Under the pieces are notes generated by a model, which saw nothing but the letters and a program-made list of their open reading frames with translations, was not told where the DNA came from and did no database searches. A DNA stretch of 46,781 nucleotides from Sphaerobacter sp. (lineage in GTDB: Bacteria; Chloroflexota; Chloroflexia; Thermomicrobiales; Thermomicrobiaceae), in the NCBI RefSeq assembly GCF_019683595.1, contig NZ_JADGHZ010000007.1:1-46781 (forward strand), given 5' to 3'. The position numbers and the translations under genes are program-made. Positions within the stretch are counted from its first letter, which is position 1. Each line of letters opens with the position of its first letter. Shown one piece after another: positions 17,107 to 24,799 of this stretch.

Positions 17107-17547
17107 TCAGGGCGTGTCCGACGGCTCATGGCCGTCGGGCGGGGGCTCCTTGGGCTGGAGCTCGGAGAGCTCCGGTTCGGACAGCGCGCGCCAGATGCGG
17201 CGGGCGATCCGTGGGAGCGCTGTGCCGAGCAAGGTGCCGAGCGCGGTGGCGCCGAACAGGAAGATCTCAGCGTTGAATGTGGAGGCGACGAACTGCTGCA
17301 TGTTCCCGATCAGGCCGTCGGTGATCCCGGCCAGGACCACAGCGAAGATCACGGTGGCGGGGAGCAGCACGACCGACCAGAAGGAGCGGACCAGCAGGGC
17401 CAGCGCGAACCCGAGGGCGAAGAGTTGAACTTGCAGGTCGAACCGGCTGATGGTGAAGCTGTCCGGGAAGCCGAGCACGAAGTAGCCGAAGACGAACGCG
17501 GCGATGTACCCCACCGCACCGAGGATCTGGCCGAGCCGGGCCGCCAC
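17107..17547 (-). CDS. Uncharacterised four-helix membrane protein
   Basis: I do not recognise the family. With GTG 17547 as start (GAGGAG 7 bases upstream; TTG 17550 is the alternative) the product has 146 residues. About four membrane helices occupy residues 6-25, 38-55, 56-76 and 88-110, followed by a basic stretch (RIARRIWRAL) and a Glu/Pro-rich soluble tail of about 30 residues. The pattern suggests a small inner-membrane protein with its tail in the cytoplasm. It stands alone between the MBL hydrolase and the cold-shock gene, both on the same strand. No catalytic motif is visible. Confidence 0.7.
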   Translation of the reverse strand: MAARLGQILGAVGYIAAFVFGYFVLGFPDSFTISRFDLQVQLFALGFALALLVRSFWSVVLLPATVIFAVVLAGITDGLIGNMQQFVASTFNAEIFLFGATALGTLLGTALPRIARRIWRALSEPELSELQPKEPPPDGHEPSDTP

Positions 17548-17670
17548 CAATGTGCTCCTCTCCTCCACGCACCGCACCCCTCCGCCACCGCGCGGTGCCC
17601 GGCCAAGTGTTGCACAGGTCGCGTGGGCGTGGCGGGTGTCAGGGCAACCCGGCTCCGCGGTATCAGGCGA

Positions 17671-18537
17671 CTAGGCCGTTTCCGGCTCCCAGCGCCAGCC
17701 CTCGCCGTACGGCGTGACGCGCCCGAGGCCGGGGAAGGGGAAGTGGTAGACGAACAGCAGCGCATCGTCCGCGGCCGCCTCGGCGTAGAAGCGTCGCCGC
17801 GTCGCTTCCGCCTGCGCGCGGTCCTGATCGAAGGCGGCGCTCCAGGAGGGCCGCTCCAGGTGGAGCGGGTTGAGGGCGACATCCATCGGGAGCAACACGC
17901 GCTCGTTGCCGGAGGAGATGGCCAGGGCCATGTGGTAGAGGGTGTGGCCCGGTGCCGGAATTGCCTCGATGCCGGGGGCGATCTCTCCTGGCCGGTTGAT
18001 GAGGTCGAGTTGGCCGGCGATCGGCTGGAGGTTCCGCCGCGCGAAGTCGGCCATCATCGCTTCGAGCTGCCCGAGGCCGTAGATCGACCCGGCCGCGAGG
18101 CGGTTGAGGACCGTCTCATCGGTCCAGAAGCGCCACTCGCCCTCCCACATGACATAGCGTGCCTCCGGGAAGGCGGGCCGGCCCTCGGCGTCGACGTTGC
18201 CGCCGATGTGGTCGGGGTGGGCGTGGGTGATGATCACCGTGTCGATGTCGGGCGGCTCGTACCCCGCGGCACGCAGGCTCTCCTGCAACTTCCCGGTCGT
18301 CGGCGCGAAGGGGCCCATGCCGGTGTCCACCAGGATGCGCTGCCCGCCGCACTCGATCAGCAGGCAGTTCAGGTTCGACGGGACGTCCGCGGGGATGCCG
18401 CGCTCCGCCAGCTCGCGCTCCCGCTCCTCCTCCGGCGCCCCGGCGAAGACCCAGGCCGCCGGGAAGGCCGCGCCGCCGTCGCTGATCAGGGTGCAGGTAA
18501 TCGATCCGACCGTAAAGCGGTGGATGTCCGCGGGCAT
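17671..18537 (-). CDS. Metallo-beta-lactamase-fold hydrolase
   Basis: Cytoplasmic binuclear metal hydrolase of 288 residues. ATG 18537 is preceded by GAGAGGAGG, which decides it over upstream in-frame codons. Metal ligands are visible in THAHPDHIGG (His105, His107, Asp109, His110), in GHTLYHMA, in the Asp of LLPMDVALNP, and in the final His of VYHFPFPGLG. The layout matches the N-acyl homoserine lactonase/MBL-fold metallohydrolase group. Substrates in the group range from lactones to phosphoesters, so a quorum-quenching role is possible but unsupported. The closest upstream gene, an LLM oxidoreductase, is on the same strand 107 bases away. Confidence 0.9.
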   Translation of the reverse strand: MPADIHRFTVGSITCTLISDGGAAFPAAWVFAGAPEEERERELAERGIPADVPSNLNCLLIECGGQRILVDTGMGPFAPTTGKLQESLRAAGYEPPDIDTVIITHAHPDHIGGNVDAEGRPAFPEARYVMWEGEWRFWTDETVLNRLAAGSIYGLGQLEAMMADFARRNLQPIAGQLDLINRPGEIAPGIEAIPAPGHTLYHMALAISSGNERVLLPMDVALNPLHLERPSWSAAFDQDRAQAEATRRRFYAEAAADDALLFVYHFPFPGLGRVTPYGEGWRWEPETA

Positions 18538-18644
18538 GGCAGGCCTCCTCTCACGCGTCCCCGGCACCATTCCGCGCGAGAGGGTACGCGACCCCGCGCC
18601 CGCTCGCAAGGCGCCGCTGGGCGTGGCGGGTTGCCCTAATCCCC

Positions 18645-19466
18645 TTATCGTCCCACCGGGTGACCAGCCGACGCGGGCGGCGTCGGCCTCGCGGCCGCGA
18701 GGACCGCGAGGGCCTGCTCGGGCGTATCGGACGGGGTGATGGCGCGGACGATGACCGTATCCAGCACCGCCTCATACGCGCTCAGGCGTTCCTGCAGGTC
18801 CGCTTCCCCTTCGGCGAGGATGGTGGTCTGGATTGGTTCGACGCCTTGTCGCCGGAAATGAGCGGCATAGTGCGGGAACGATCCATAGCGGGCGCATTCC
18901 TGCTCCAGCCGCGGGAGCGAGTCTCTGCCGAGCGCGCACCGGACGTAGGCGAGGATCATCGGCGTGGGGCGGCCCACCGACTCGGCGCCCTCCCGAATCC
19001 AGGCAGCCGAGGTGCGGGCGTACTCGGGCGTCAACCAGTTGAGCAAGACGCCATCGGCAACCTGTCCCGCCAGGTAGCACATCTTGGGTCCCAGCGGCGC
19101 CACTACGATCGTGACATCCACCAACCGTCGAAGCTCGTCGACGCCGGCGCGGGTGCGGTCGAGCGCACCACGTGCCGTTCCGCTGCCGATGCCCAGGATA
19201 AAGCGGTCCAGCGGGAGCCCGAGACGCTGGATCTCCGTCGCCAATTGCCGCGGGGTGTCGTCGGTCAGCGGCACAGCACCGACGCCGAGCGCGAGCCGCT
19301 GTGTGCGTCTCGCGACGTCGGACAGCTTGGGGAGGGAGGGATCCCTCAGCGGCTGGCTCAACCAGAACGAGTCGTACCCGTGCGCCTCCGCGGCGCTCGC
19401 GGCTGCGCGGATCGACTCGATGGGGTATTCCCCGGCGAGGCCGAATCCCCGTCTCGCGGCTCCCAT
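18645..19466 (-). CDS. LLM-class flavin-dependent oxidoreductase
   Basis: A 273-residue luciferase-like TIM-barrel oxidoreductase. Family segments include RAAASAAEAHGYDSFWLSQP, RTQRLALGVGAVPLTDDTP, DRFILGIGSG and GPKMCYLAGQVADGVLLNWLTPEY, as in F420-dependent members of this class. It is somewhat shorter than typical (300-340). ATG 19466 has GGAAGG about 8 bases upstream. It may be co-transcribed with the MBL hydrolase downstream. It is only distantly related to the LLM enzyme at 14938. The substrate is unknown. Confidence 0.85.
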   Translation of the reverse strand: MGAARRGFGLAGEYPIESIRAAASAAEAHGYDSFWLSQPLRDPSLPKLSDVARRTQRLALGVGAVPLTDDTPRQLATEIQRLGLPLDRFILGIGSGTARGALDRTRAGVDELRRLVDVTIVVAPLGPKMCYLAGQVADGVLLNWLTPEYARTSAAWIREGAESVGRPTPMILAYVRCALGRDSLPRLEQECARYGSFPHYAAHFRRQGVEPIQTTILAEGEADLQERLSAYEAVLDTVIVRAITPSDTPEQALAVLAAARPTPPASAGHPVGR

Positions 19467-19975
19467 GTCTCAATCCTTCCGCCATGCTGGCGCCGCCCCA
19501 GTGCCGAGTCCGCTCTGAGCGCGTGTGCCAAATCGTGTCGTGGAGTCTGACGAGATGATGGGGGCGGGCGGGTGCGCGGTCAAGCGCGCCACGCGGTGCA
19601 GGACCAGTCTCCCGCGCATGAACTCGTGGGCAGCGCGTGTGCCGCATGCTTGACGCCCGAGACGGCATCCCGTAAGCTAGATTTCAGCGCAGACGACTAA
19701 TTAGGCGCGGCGTGGTGGTGGGTTTCGGCCAGGCCCCAAGCGACCTCGGCGATCACCCATCAACGCCGCTCCGCAGTTAATGCTCGGCGGCGCGTGGGAT
19801 ATCCCCTATCGGGGGACTATTGGTGGGAGGCTGATTGTGGCTGGCTCTCCCGCCGGGGTGCCATGTGCCGGGAGCACGTCGCTCGGTAGCGTGCAGGGGT
19901 AATCGTGGGCTCGGCGCGTGGCCGGGAGCCGAGCTTGCTCTGGTGGTGAAGGCGGCCGTCGGCGAGGAGGACGGG
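19467..19975. other. Long 5' leader before ABC/hydantoinase operon
   Basis: No gene is supported in these 509 bases. A promoter is proposed at 19650-19678, leaving a transcribed leader of about 290 bases that is less GC-rich than its surroundings. It contains a small hairpin (CCCC-TATC-GGGG, near 19803-19814) and several GC-rich inverted segments. I could not match it to a known riboswitch class. Confidence 0.4.
19650..19678 (+). promoter_or_regulatory. Candidate sigma-70 promoter of ABC/hydantoinase operon
   Basis: TTGACG (19650-19655) and TAAGCT (19673-19678) are separated by 17 bases. The -35 matches consensus at five of six positions; the -10 is moderate. This would begin the transcript about 290 bases before the binding-protein start. 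Confidence 0.5.
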
Positions 19976-21199
19976 ATGACGCGCGATGAACACGTCCGAG
20001 CGTTGATGGAAGCTCGCATGAGTGGACAGCTATCCCGCCGTGATCTCATCCGCCGCCTGGCGCTCCTGGGTCTCGCCGCCCCGACGATCAACGCGATCCT
20101 GGCGGCGTGCGGTTCGGACGAGTCCGACGCCGGCGGCTCGGGTGCGCAGGCGACGTCAGCGCCGACGAGCGCCGCATCATCGGGCGGGAGCGGAACGCCT
20201 GCGACGTCCGGCACCGGCATCGAGGGCCAGGATTTCGAGGGCCAGACACTGGTTGTCACCAGTTACGGCGGCACCTGGGAAGAGTTCATGCGTCAGGAGA
20301 TCATCCCGGACTTCGAGGCCCAGACCGGCGCCAAGATCGAGCTGGCTGTCGGGCTGTCGAAGGACTGGATGACGAAGCTGCGCGCGGCAGGCAAGGACAA
20401 CCCTCCCTACGACGTCGTCATCGCCAACGAAACCTACATCGCGACCGCGCGGGTTGAGGGGCACTTCATCTCGCTGCCGGAGGACAAGATCCCCAACCTG
20501 GCGGATGTCCACGAGAAGATGAAGATGCCGGACAACGTCGGTGTCTTCTTCCTGATTGGGCCTGTGGGAATCGCCTACATGACGGAGAAGGTCAGCGAAC
20601 CGCCCAAGAGCTGGATGGATCTGGCGAAGTTCACCGGGAAGCTCGGCATCTACAACGCCGCCAACTCGGCCTGCGCCCAGCACATCATGATGATGGCCAA
20701 GATCGTCAACGGCGGCGACTACAAGAACTGGGAGCCCGGTTTCGAGTGGATCAGGGATAACCTGAAGCCGAACAAGCAGACCGACTTCTCCGGCGACATG
20801 GAAAAGCTCCTGACCACCGGCGAGGTGGACGTCGGCATCCTCGACGCCCCCGCGTGGGCCCGCCTTTCGAATCAGGGCGTCGCGATGGAGTGGGTGGCCC
20901 CGGAGGAGGGCCTCCTGATGTTCGAGCAGAACACCAACGTGACTGCTGGGAGCAAGGTCAAGGATCTGGCGTTCGCCTGGGTCAACTACCTGCTGAGTGT
21001 GCCGGTGCAGAAGAAGTGGGCCGAGAACTACTGGTACACCCCGGCGAATACCAAGGTCGAGATCTCCGGTGATCTCGCGCGGTACATCCCGGTCACCGGC
21101 GACACGCTCGAGAAGATCGAGAAGTGGGACTACGTCTGGCTGAACGAGGGGCCGCGGGACCAGATGATCAACCGGTGGAATCGCGAGATGTCGGGTTAG
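19976..21199 (+). CDS. Spermidine/putrescine-type ABC substrate-binding lipoprotein
   Basis: Extracytoplasmic binding protein of the PotD/SBP family 8 type, 407 residues from ATG 19976 (GAGGAGGACGGG upstream). A cytoplasmic leader carries a twin-arginine-like motif (SRRDLIRRLALLGLAAP, about residues 20-36) and a lipobox ending in Cys (ILAAC). A Ser/Gly/Ala linker comes next, then the mature domain: TLVVTSYGGTWEEFMRQEIIPD, VGLSKDWMTKLRA, GPVGIAYMTEKV and DVGILDAPAWARL. First gene of the importer operon. The family binds polyamines, Fe(III) or other small cations; the downstream hydantoinase genes suggest a different, cyclic-amide ligand here. Confidence 0.92.
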   Translation: MTRDEHVRALMEARMSGQLSRRDLIRRLALLGLAAPTINAILAACGSDESDAGGSGAQATSAPTSAASSGGSGTPATSGTGIEGQDFEGQTLVVTSYGGTWEEFMRQEIIPDFEAQTGAKIELAVGLSKDWMTKLRAAGKDNPPYDVVIANETYIATARVEGHFISLPEDKIPNLADVHEKMKMPDNVGVFFLIGPVGIAYMTEKVSEPPKSWMDLAKFTGKLGIYNAANSACAQHIMMMAKIVNGGDYKNWEPGFEWIRDNLKPNKQTDFSGDMEKLLTTGEVDVGILDAPAWARLSNQGVAMEWVAPEEGLLMFEQNTNVTAGSKVKDLAFAWVNYLLSVPVQKKWAENYWYTPANTKVEISGDLARYIPVTGDTLEKIEKWDYVWLNEGPRDQMINRWNREMSG

Positions 21200-21218
21200 C
21201 AGCGAGGGGCGTCGGAGC

Positions 21219-22358
21219 GTGGCATCGATCAGTCTGCGGTCGTTGACCAAGCGGTTCGGCACGACGGTCGCAGTCAACAATCTGAACCTCGACTTGGAGG
21301 AGGGCGAGTTGGTTGCCCTCCTCGGCCCGTCGGGCTGCGGGAAGACGACGACGCTGCGCATGATCGCCGGCTTTGAAGAGGCGGACTCGGGGACGATCAG
21401 CTTCGGGGGCCGCGATGTGACGTCGCTCCCGCCCGAACGACGCAACACGGGCATGGTCTTCCAGAACTACGCGCTCTTCCCCCACCTGACCGTCGCACAG
21501 AACGTCGCGTTCGGTCTGGAGATGCGCAAGGTGCCCAAGGCGGAGATCGCGCGGCGCGTCGACGCCATCCTCGACAAGGTCCAGCTCCGTGAGCTGGCCG
21601 ACCGCTATCCCCGCCAGCTCTCGGGTGGGCAACAGCAGCGGACGGCGCTCGCCCGCGCGCTGGTCATCAACCCGTCCGTGCTCTTGCTCGATGAGCCGCT
21701 GGCAAACCTCGACGCGAAGCTGCGCGAGGAGATGCGGTTCTACATCCGCTCGCTCCAGCAGGAGTTCGGCATCACGACGGTCTACGTGACGCATGACCAG
21801 AGCGAGGCCCTGGTGCTGGCCGACCGGATCGCCGTGATGAAAGACGGTGTGCTCCAGCAGGTCGGGACACCGACGGACATCTATCAGCGGCCGGGGAATG
21901 CCTGGGTCGCGGACTTCATCGGTCTCACGAACCTCGTGCCCGGCGTCATCACGGACCGCGAGGGGAGCCGAGTCCTGGTTGATACGGACCTCGGCGTCCT
22001 GTCGGGGACCGGGAGCGACGGCCTGCGCACCGGCGATCAGGTCCTGCTCAGCATCCGCCCGGAGAGTCTCCGCATCACCAGCGGCACGGACACCGCGCAT
22101 CCCGGCGACACGCTTGACGGAGCAGAGCGCAATCGGCTCGTGGGTGTGGTGCGCGAGCGTGCGTACCTGGGCAACCTGGTCGATTACCGCATTGAAGTCG
22201 GGGAGCGCGTGCGGCTGCGCGTCCAGACCGCACCGGTGCCGGCGTACGACGTGGGTGATCGGGTAGTGCTGTCCTTCTCGGACGACCAGGCCTGGGTGGT
22301 TAGCGACGAGGGGAGCGTGTCGCGTGGCGACCATCGCGCAGAAGCTGCGCTGGCGTGA
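21219..22358 (+). CDS. Spermidine/putrescine-type ABC transporter ATPase
   Basis: Nucleotide-binding subunit that energises the importer, 379 residues. GTG 21219 follows AGCGAGGGGC. Walker A is GPSGCGKT (36-43), the Q-loop lies in [13 protein letters not shown], the signature is QLSGGQQQR and Walker B is [11 protein letters not shown], with the H-loop in [11 protein letters not shown]. The C-terminal third (from about residue 240) is a TOBE-type regulatory domain, as in PotA. The gene end overlaps the first permease start by 35 bases. Confidence 0.95.
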   Translation: MASISLRSLTKRFGTTVAVNNLNLDLEEGELVALLGPSGCGKTTTLRMIAGFEEADSGTISFGGRDVTSLPPERRNTGMVFQNYALFPHLTVAQNVAFGLEMRKVPKAEIARRVDAILDKVQLRELADRYPRQLSGGQQQRTALARALVINPSVLLLDEPLANLDAKLREEMRFYIRSLQQEFGITTVYVTHDQSEALVLADRIAVMKDGVLQQVGTPTDIYQRPGNAWVADFIGLTNLVPGVITDREGSRVLVDTDLGVLSGTGSDGLRTGDQVLLSIRPESLRITSGTDTAHPGDTLDGAERNRLVGVVRERAYLGNLVDYRIEVGERVRLRVQTAPVPAYDVGDRVVLSFSDDQAWVVSDEGSVSRGDHRAEAALA

Positions 22359-23220
22359 GGGCGAGCGTCGGCGGTTCACCGCCCAGTACTCCAGGCTGCT
22401 CCTGATTCTCCCGGCGATCCTTCTCCTCGGCGTGTTCTTCATCGGGCCGTACCTCTACCTGCTCTACATGAGCTTCATGACGCAGACGTTCGGCGCGCCG
22501 TACCTCCGGGACTTCACGCTGGACAACTACCTGCAAACGATCCGGGATCCCTTCAACTGGCGGATCATCGCTCGCACGTTGCGCTACGGCGTCGTCACAT
22601 CCCTCGTGACCCTGGTGCTCTCCTACCCCCTGGCCTACCACATGGCGCGCGCGTCGAGTCGTGCCAAGGGCTTGCTCATGACCATGCTCCTTGCGCCGCT
22701 CCTCGTCGGCATCGTGATTCGCAGCTACGGCTGGATGATCCTGCTGGCCGATACAGGGCTGATCAACCAGGCGCTGACCGCGATCGGCATCGGCCCGTTC
22801 CAACTGATGTACAACGAGACGGGCGTCATGATCGGTCTGGTCCACATCTATATGCCCTTCATGGTGTTGTCGCTGGCGGGATCGCTCCAGGGCATTAATC
22901 CGGACGTGGAGCGCGCTGCCCGCTCGCTCGGCGCGAGCCCGTGGCGCACCTTCTGGCGCGTCACCTGGCCGCTGAGCCTGCCGGGGGTGACGTCCGGGAC
23001 CGTGCTCGTCTTCGTCCTGACGGTCAGTGCCTACATCATTCCGTCGCTGCTCGGCGGCTACAACGTGATCACCGTCCCGCTGCTCGTGGTTCAGACCGTC
23101 TCGGAGCTGTTCAACTGGCCGCTGGGGAGCGCGTTCGCCATTCTGTTCTTCGTCATCACCGTCGCCGTCCTGGCGATCTATATCAAGTTGATGGGCCGCG
23201 CGATGAAGGGATTGTCCTAG
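22324..23220 (+). CDS. Spermidine/putrescine-type ABC permease (PotB-like)
   Basis: First inner-membrane channel subunit of the importer, 298 residues with about six helices. GTG 22324 lies inside the end of the ATPase gene, implying coupled translation. The N-terminal helix (LLLILPAILLLGVFFIGPYLYLLY) is typical of PotB/PotH, and the cytoplasmic EAA loop reads DVERAARSLGASPWRTFWRVTWPLSLPG. The TAG stop at 23218-23220 directly abuts the ATG of the next permease. Confidence 0.93.
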   Translation: MATIAQKLRWREGERRRFTAQYSRLLLILPAILLLGVFFIGPYLYLLYMSFMTQTFGAPYLRDFTLDNYLQTIRDPFNWRIIARTLRYGVVTSLVTLVLSYPLAYHMARASSRAKGLLMTMLLAPLLVGIVIRSYGWMILLADTGLINQALTAIGIGPFQLMYNETGVMIGLVHIYMPFMVLSLAGSLQGINPDVERAARSLGASPWRTFWRVTWPLSLPGVTSGTVLVFVLTVSAYIIPSLLGGYNVITVPLLVVQTVSELFNWPLGSAFAILFFVITVAVLAIYIKLMGRAMKGLS

Positions 23221-24027
23221 ATGCCGCTGAGCCGATCGAGCCGCGTCATCCTGAACACCGTGGTCGCGCTCCTGTACCTCTTCTTGCTGGCGCCCATCAT
23301 CATCGTCGTGATCGCCGCGTTCAACTCGGGGCAGTACCTCCGGTTTCCGCCTGAAGGGTTCTCGCTCCGCTGGTTCCAGAAGTTCCTCGAGAGCGAGCCG
23401 TTCGTGGACGCGTTCCTCTTCAGCGTCCGGCTGGCGATCTTCGTGACCGTGCTGGCCACCGTCATCGGGACCGCGGCGGCGCTCTACATCGTGCGTCACT
23501 CGCGCCGCTTCCGCGCCGGTCTGCAGCTTCTCATGATTTCCCCACTGCCCGTCCCGGCGATCCTGACCGGTATCGCCCTCTTGATCTTCTTCTATGCCAT
23601 CGGGCTTGGAACCCGCGGGATGGTCGGATTGGTCATCGGGCACACGCTGGTCAGCTTGCCCTACGTCTTCCTCACCGTCAGTACCGTGCTGGTCGGCTTC
23701 GACCGCAGTCTGGAGGAAGCGGCGCGAAACCTCGGCGCGGGCCCGTGGACGACCTTCCGCAGAGTGACGCTTCCGCTCATCAAGGGCGGCATCATCTCGG
23801 GCAGTGTGTTCGCCTTCATCGTCAGCTTCGATCAGTTTCCGATTTCGCTTCTCCTGGCGAGCGTCGGCAGCACCCCGCTGCCGCTCCAGCTCTTCGATTA
23901 CCTCCGCTTCTCCTTCGACCCCACGGCGGCGGCCGTGTCGACGATCAGCATCCTCATGACGGTCGTCGTGGTCCTGATAACGGAACGGCTGGTCGGACTC
24001 GAATCGCTGTACTGGGGAGGGCGGTAG
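23221..24027 (+). CDS. Spermidine/putrescine-type ABC permease (PotC-like)
   Basis: Second channel subunit, 268 residues. It starts immediately after the PotB-like stop with no gap. The family N-terminus reads VVALLYLFLLAPIIIVVIAAFNSG, followed by a PPEGFSLRWFQKFL segment characteristic of PotC/PotI, several helices, and the EAA loop SLEEAARNLGAGPWTTFRRVTLPLIKGG. The stop is 3 bases from the next gene, so the operon clearly continues into the AroM-like gene. Confidence 0.93.
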   Translation: MPLSRSSRVILNTVVALLYLFLLAPIIIVVIAAFNSGQYLRFPPEGFSLRWFQKFLESEPFVDAFLFSVRLAIFVTVLATVIGTAAALYIVRHSRRFRAGLQLLMISPLPVPAILTGIALLIFFYAIGLGTRGMVGLVIGHTLVSLPYVFLTVSTVLVGFDRSLEEAARNLGAGPWTTFRRVTLPLIKGGIISGSVFAFIVSFDQFPISLLLASVGSTPLPLQLFDYLRFSFDPTAAAVSTISILMTVVVVLITERLVGLESLYWGGR

Positions 24028-24029
24028 GA

Positions 24030-24716
24030 ATGGCCCCGCTCTTGGGCCTGCTGACGATCGGGCAGTCTCCACGGCCCGACGGACTGGCGGCCGACATCGA
24101 GACCGCGCTCGCCGGCCGGATGTGTGTCGTCGAGCGTGGCGCACTGGATGGCCTGTCCAAGGACGAGATCGATCAGATGCGTCCGCGACCCGGTGACTAT
24201 CATCTCGTAACGGTGCTGCGCGACGGCACGCCGGTCCAGTTGGCCAAGGCCGCGATCCTCTCCCGGCTCCAGGAGCAGATCACGGAGTTGGAGCAGCGAG
24301 AGGGCGTCGCCGCAACGCTGCTACTTTGCACGGGCGCCTTCCCATCGTTCACCCACCAGAAGCCGCTGCTCCAGCCGCAGGCGGCGCTCTACGGCGCGGT
24401 GATCGGCATGGCCGGCACGGGCACGATCGGCGCCCTGACGCCCCTGCCGGAGCAGATCGAGCAGGCGCGCGCCAAGTGGCGCGCGATGGGGGTCGCCGAC
24501 GTTCGCCTGGCAGCGGCGGATCCGTACGGCGCGGACCCGCTTCGGTCGGTGCGGGCAGCCGCGGCGGAGGTGCGAGCAGCCGGCGCCACGATTCTGTTCC
24601 TGGACTGCTTCGGGTACGATCTGACCATGCGGGCCGTTGCCCGGGAGGAATTCAGGGGGCCGGTGATCCTGGCGCGGACCCTGGCGGCTCACTTGGCAGC
24701 CGAAATGGTGGCCTAG
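24030..24716 (+). CDS. AroM family protein, racemase-like
   Basis: A 228-residue protein of the AroM family, starting at ATG 24030 with GGGGAGGGCGG upstream. Typical segments are LLGLLTIGQSPRPD at the N-terminus, GDYHLVTVLRDGTPVQLAK, and FLDCFGYDLTMR. It has two cysteines placed like the catalytic pair of the Asp/Glu/hydantoin racemase superfamily: Cys100 in LLLCTGAFP and Cys193 in FLDCFGYD, each followed by a small or glycine-rich loop. AroM itself has no firmly established reaction. Its position between an importer and hydantoinase A/B genes makes a racemase- or isomerase-like role on a hydantoin or amino-acid-like substrate attractive, but this is inference. Confidence 0.82.
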   Translation: MAPLLGLLTIGQSPRPDGLAADIETALAGRMCVVERGALDGLSKDEIDQMRPRPGDYHLVTVLRDGTPVQLAKAAILSRLQEQITELEQREGVAATLLLCTGAFPSFTHQKPLLQPQAALYGAVIGMAGTGTIGALTPLPEQIEQARAKWRAMGVADVRLAAADPYGADPLRSVRAAAAEVRAAGATILFLDCFGYDLTMRAVAREEFRGPVILARTLAAHLAAEMVA

Positions 24717-24742
24717 CGCCGCCGTCGCTCGGGAACATGCGA

Positions 24743-24777
24743 AGCGGCAGGTCGTTCTCCTCGTGCGGCCTGCCGCT
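24743..24777 (+). promoter_or_regulatory. Intercistronic hairpin before hydantoinase A
   Basis: Perfect 9-base arms AGCGGCAGG (24743-24751) and CCTGCCGCT (24769-24777) with a 17-base loop, lying between the AroM-like stop and the hydantoinase A ribosome-binding site. There is no U-tract; it may be a processing or mRNA-stability element rather than a terminator. Confidence 0.4.
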
Positions 24778-24799
24778 CTGCCTGAAGGAGCACAGTACA

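Noticed and set aside
16881-17129. Minus-strand frame of 82 codons (and a short internal start giving 34 residues)
   Set aside because: Arginine-rich, low-complexity, and lacks a convincing ribosome-binding site; I could not distinguish it from chance.
22300-24144. 614-codon minus-strand frame opposite the two permeases
   Set aside because: Highly charged, repetitive translation with no domain; the plus strand encodes two well-supported permeases.
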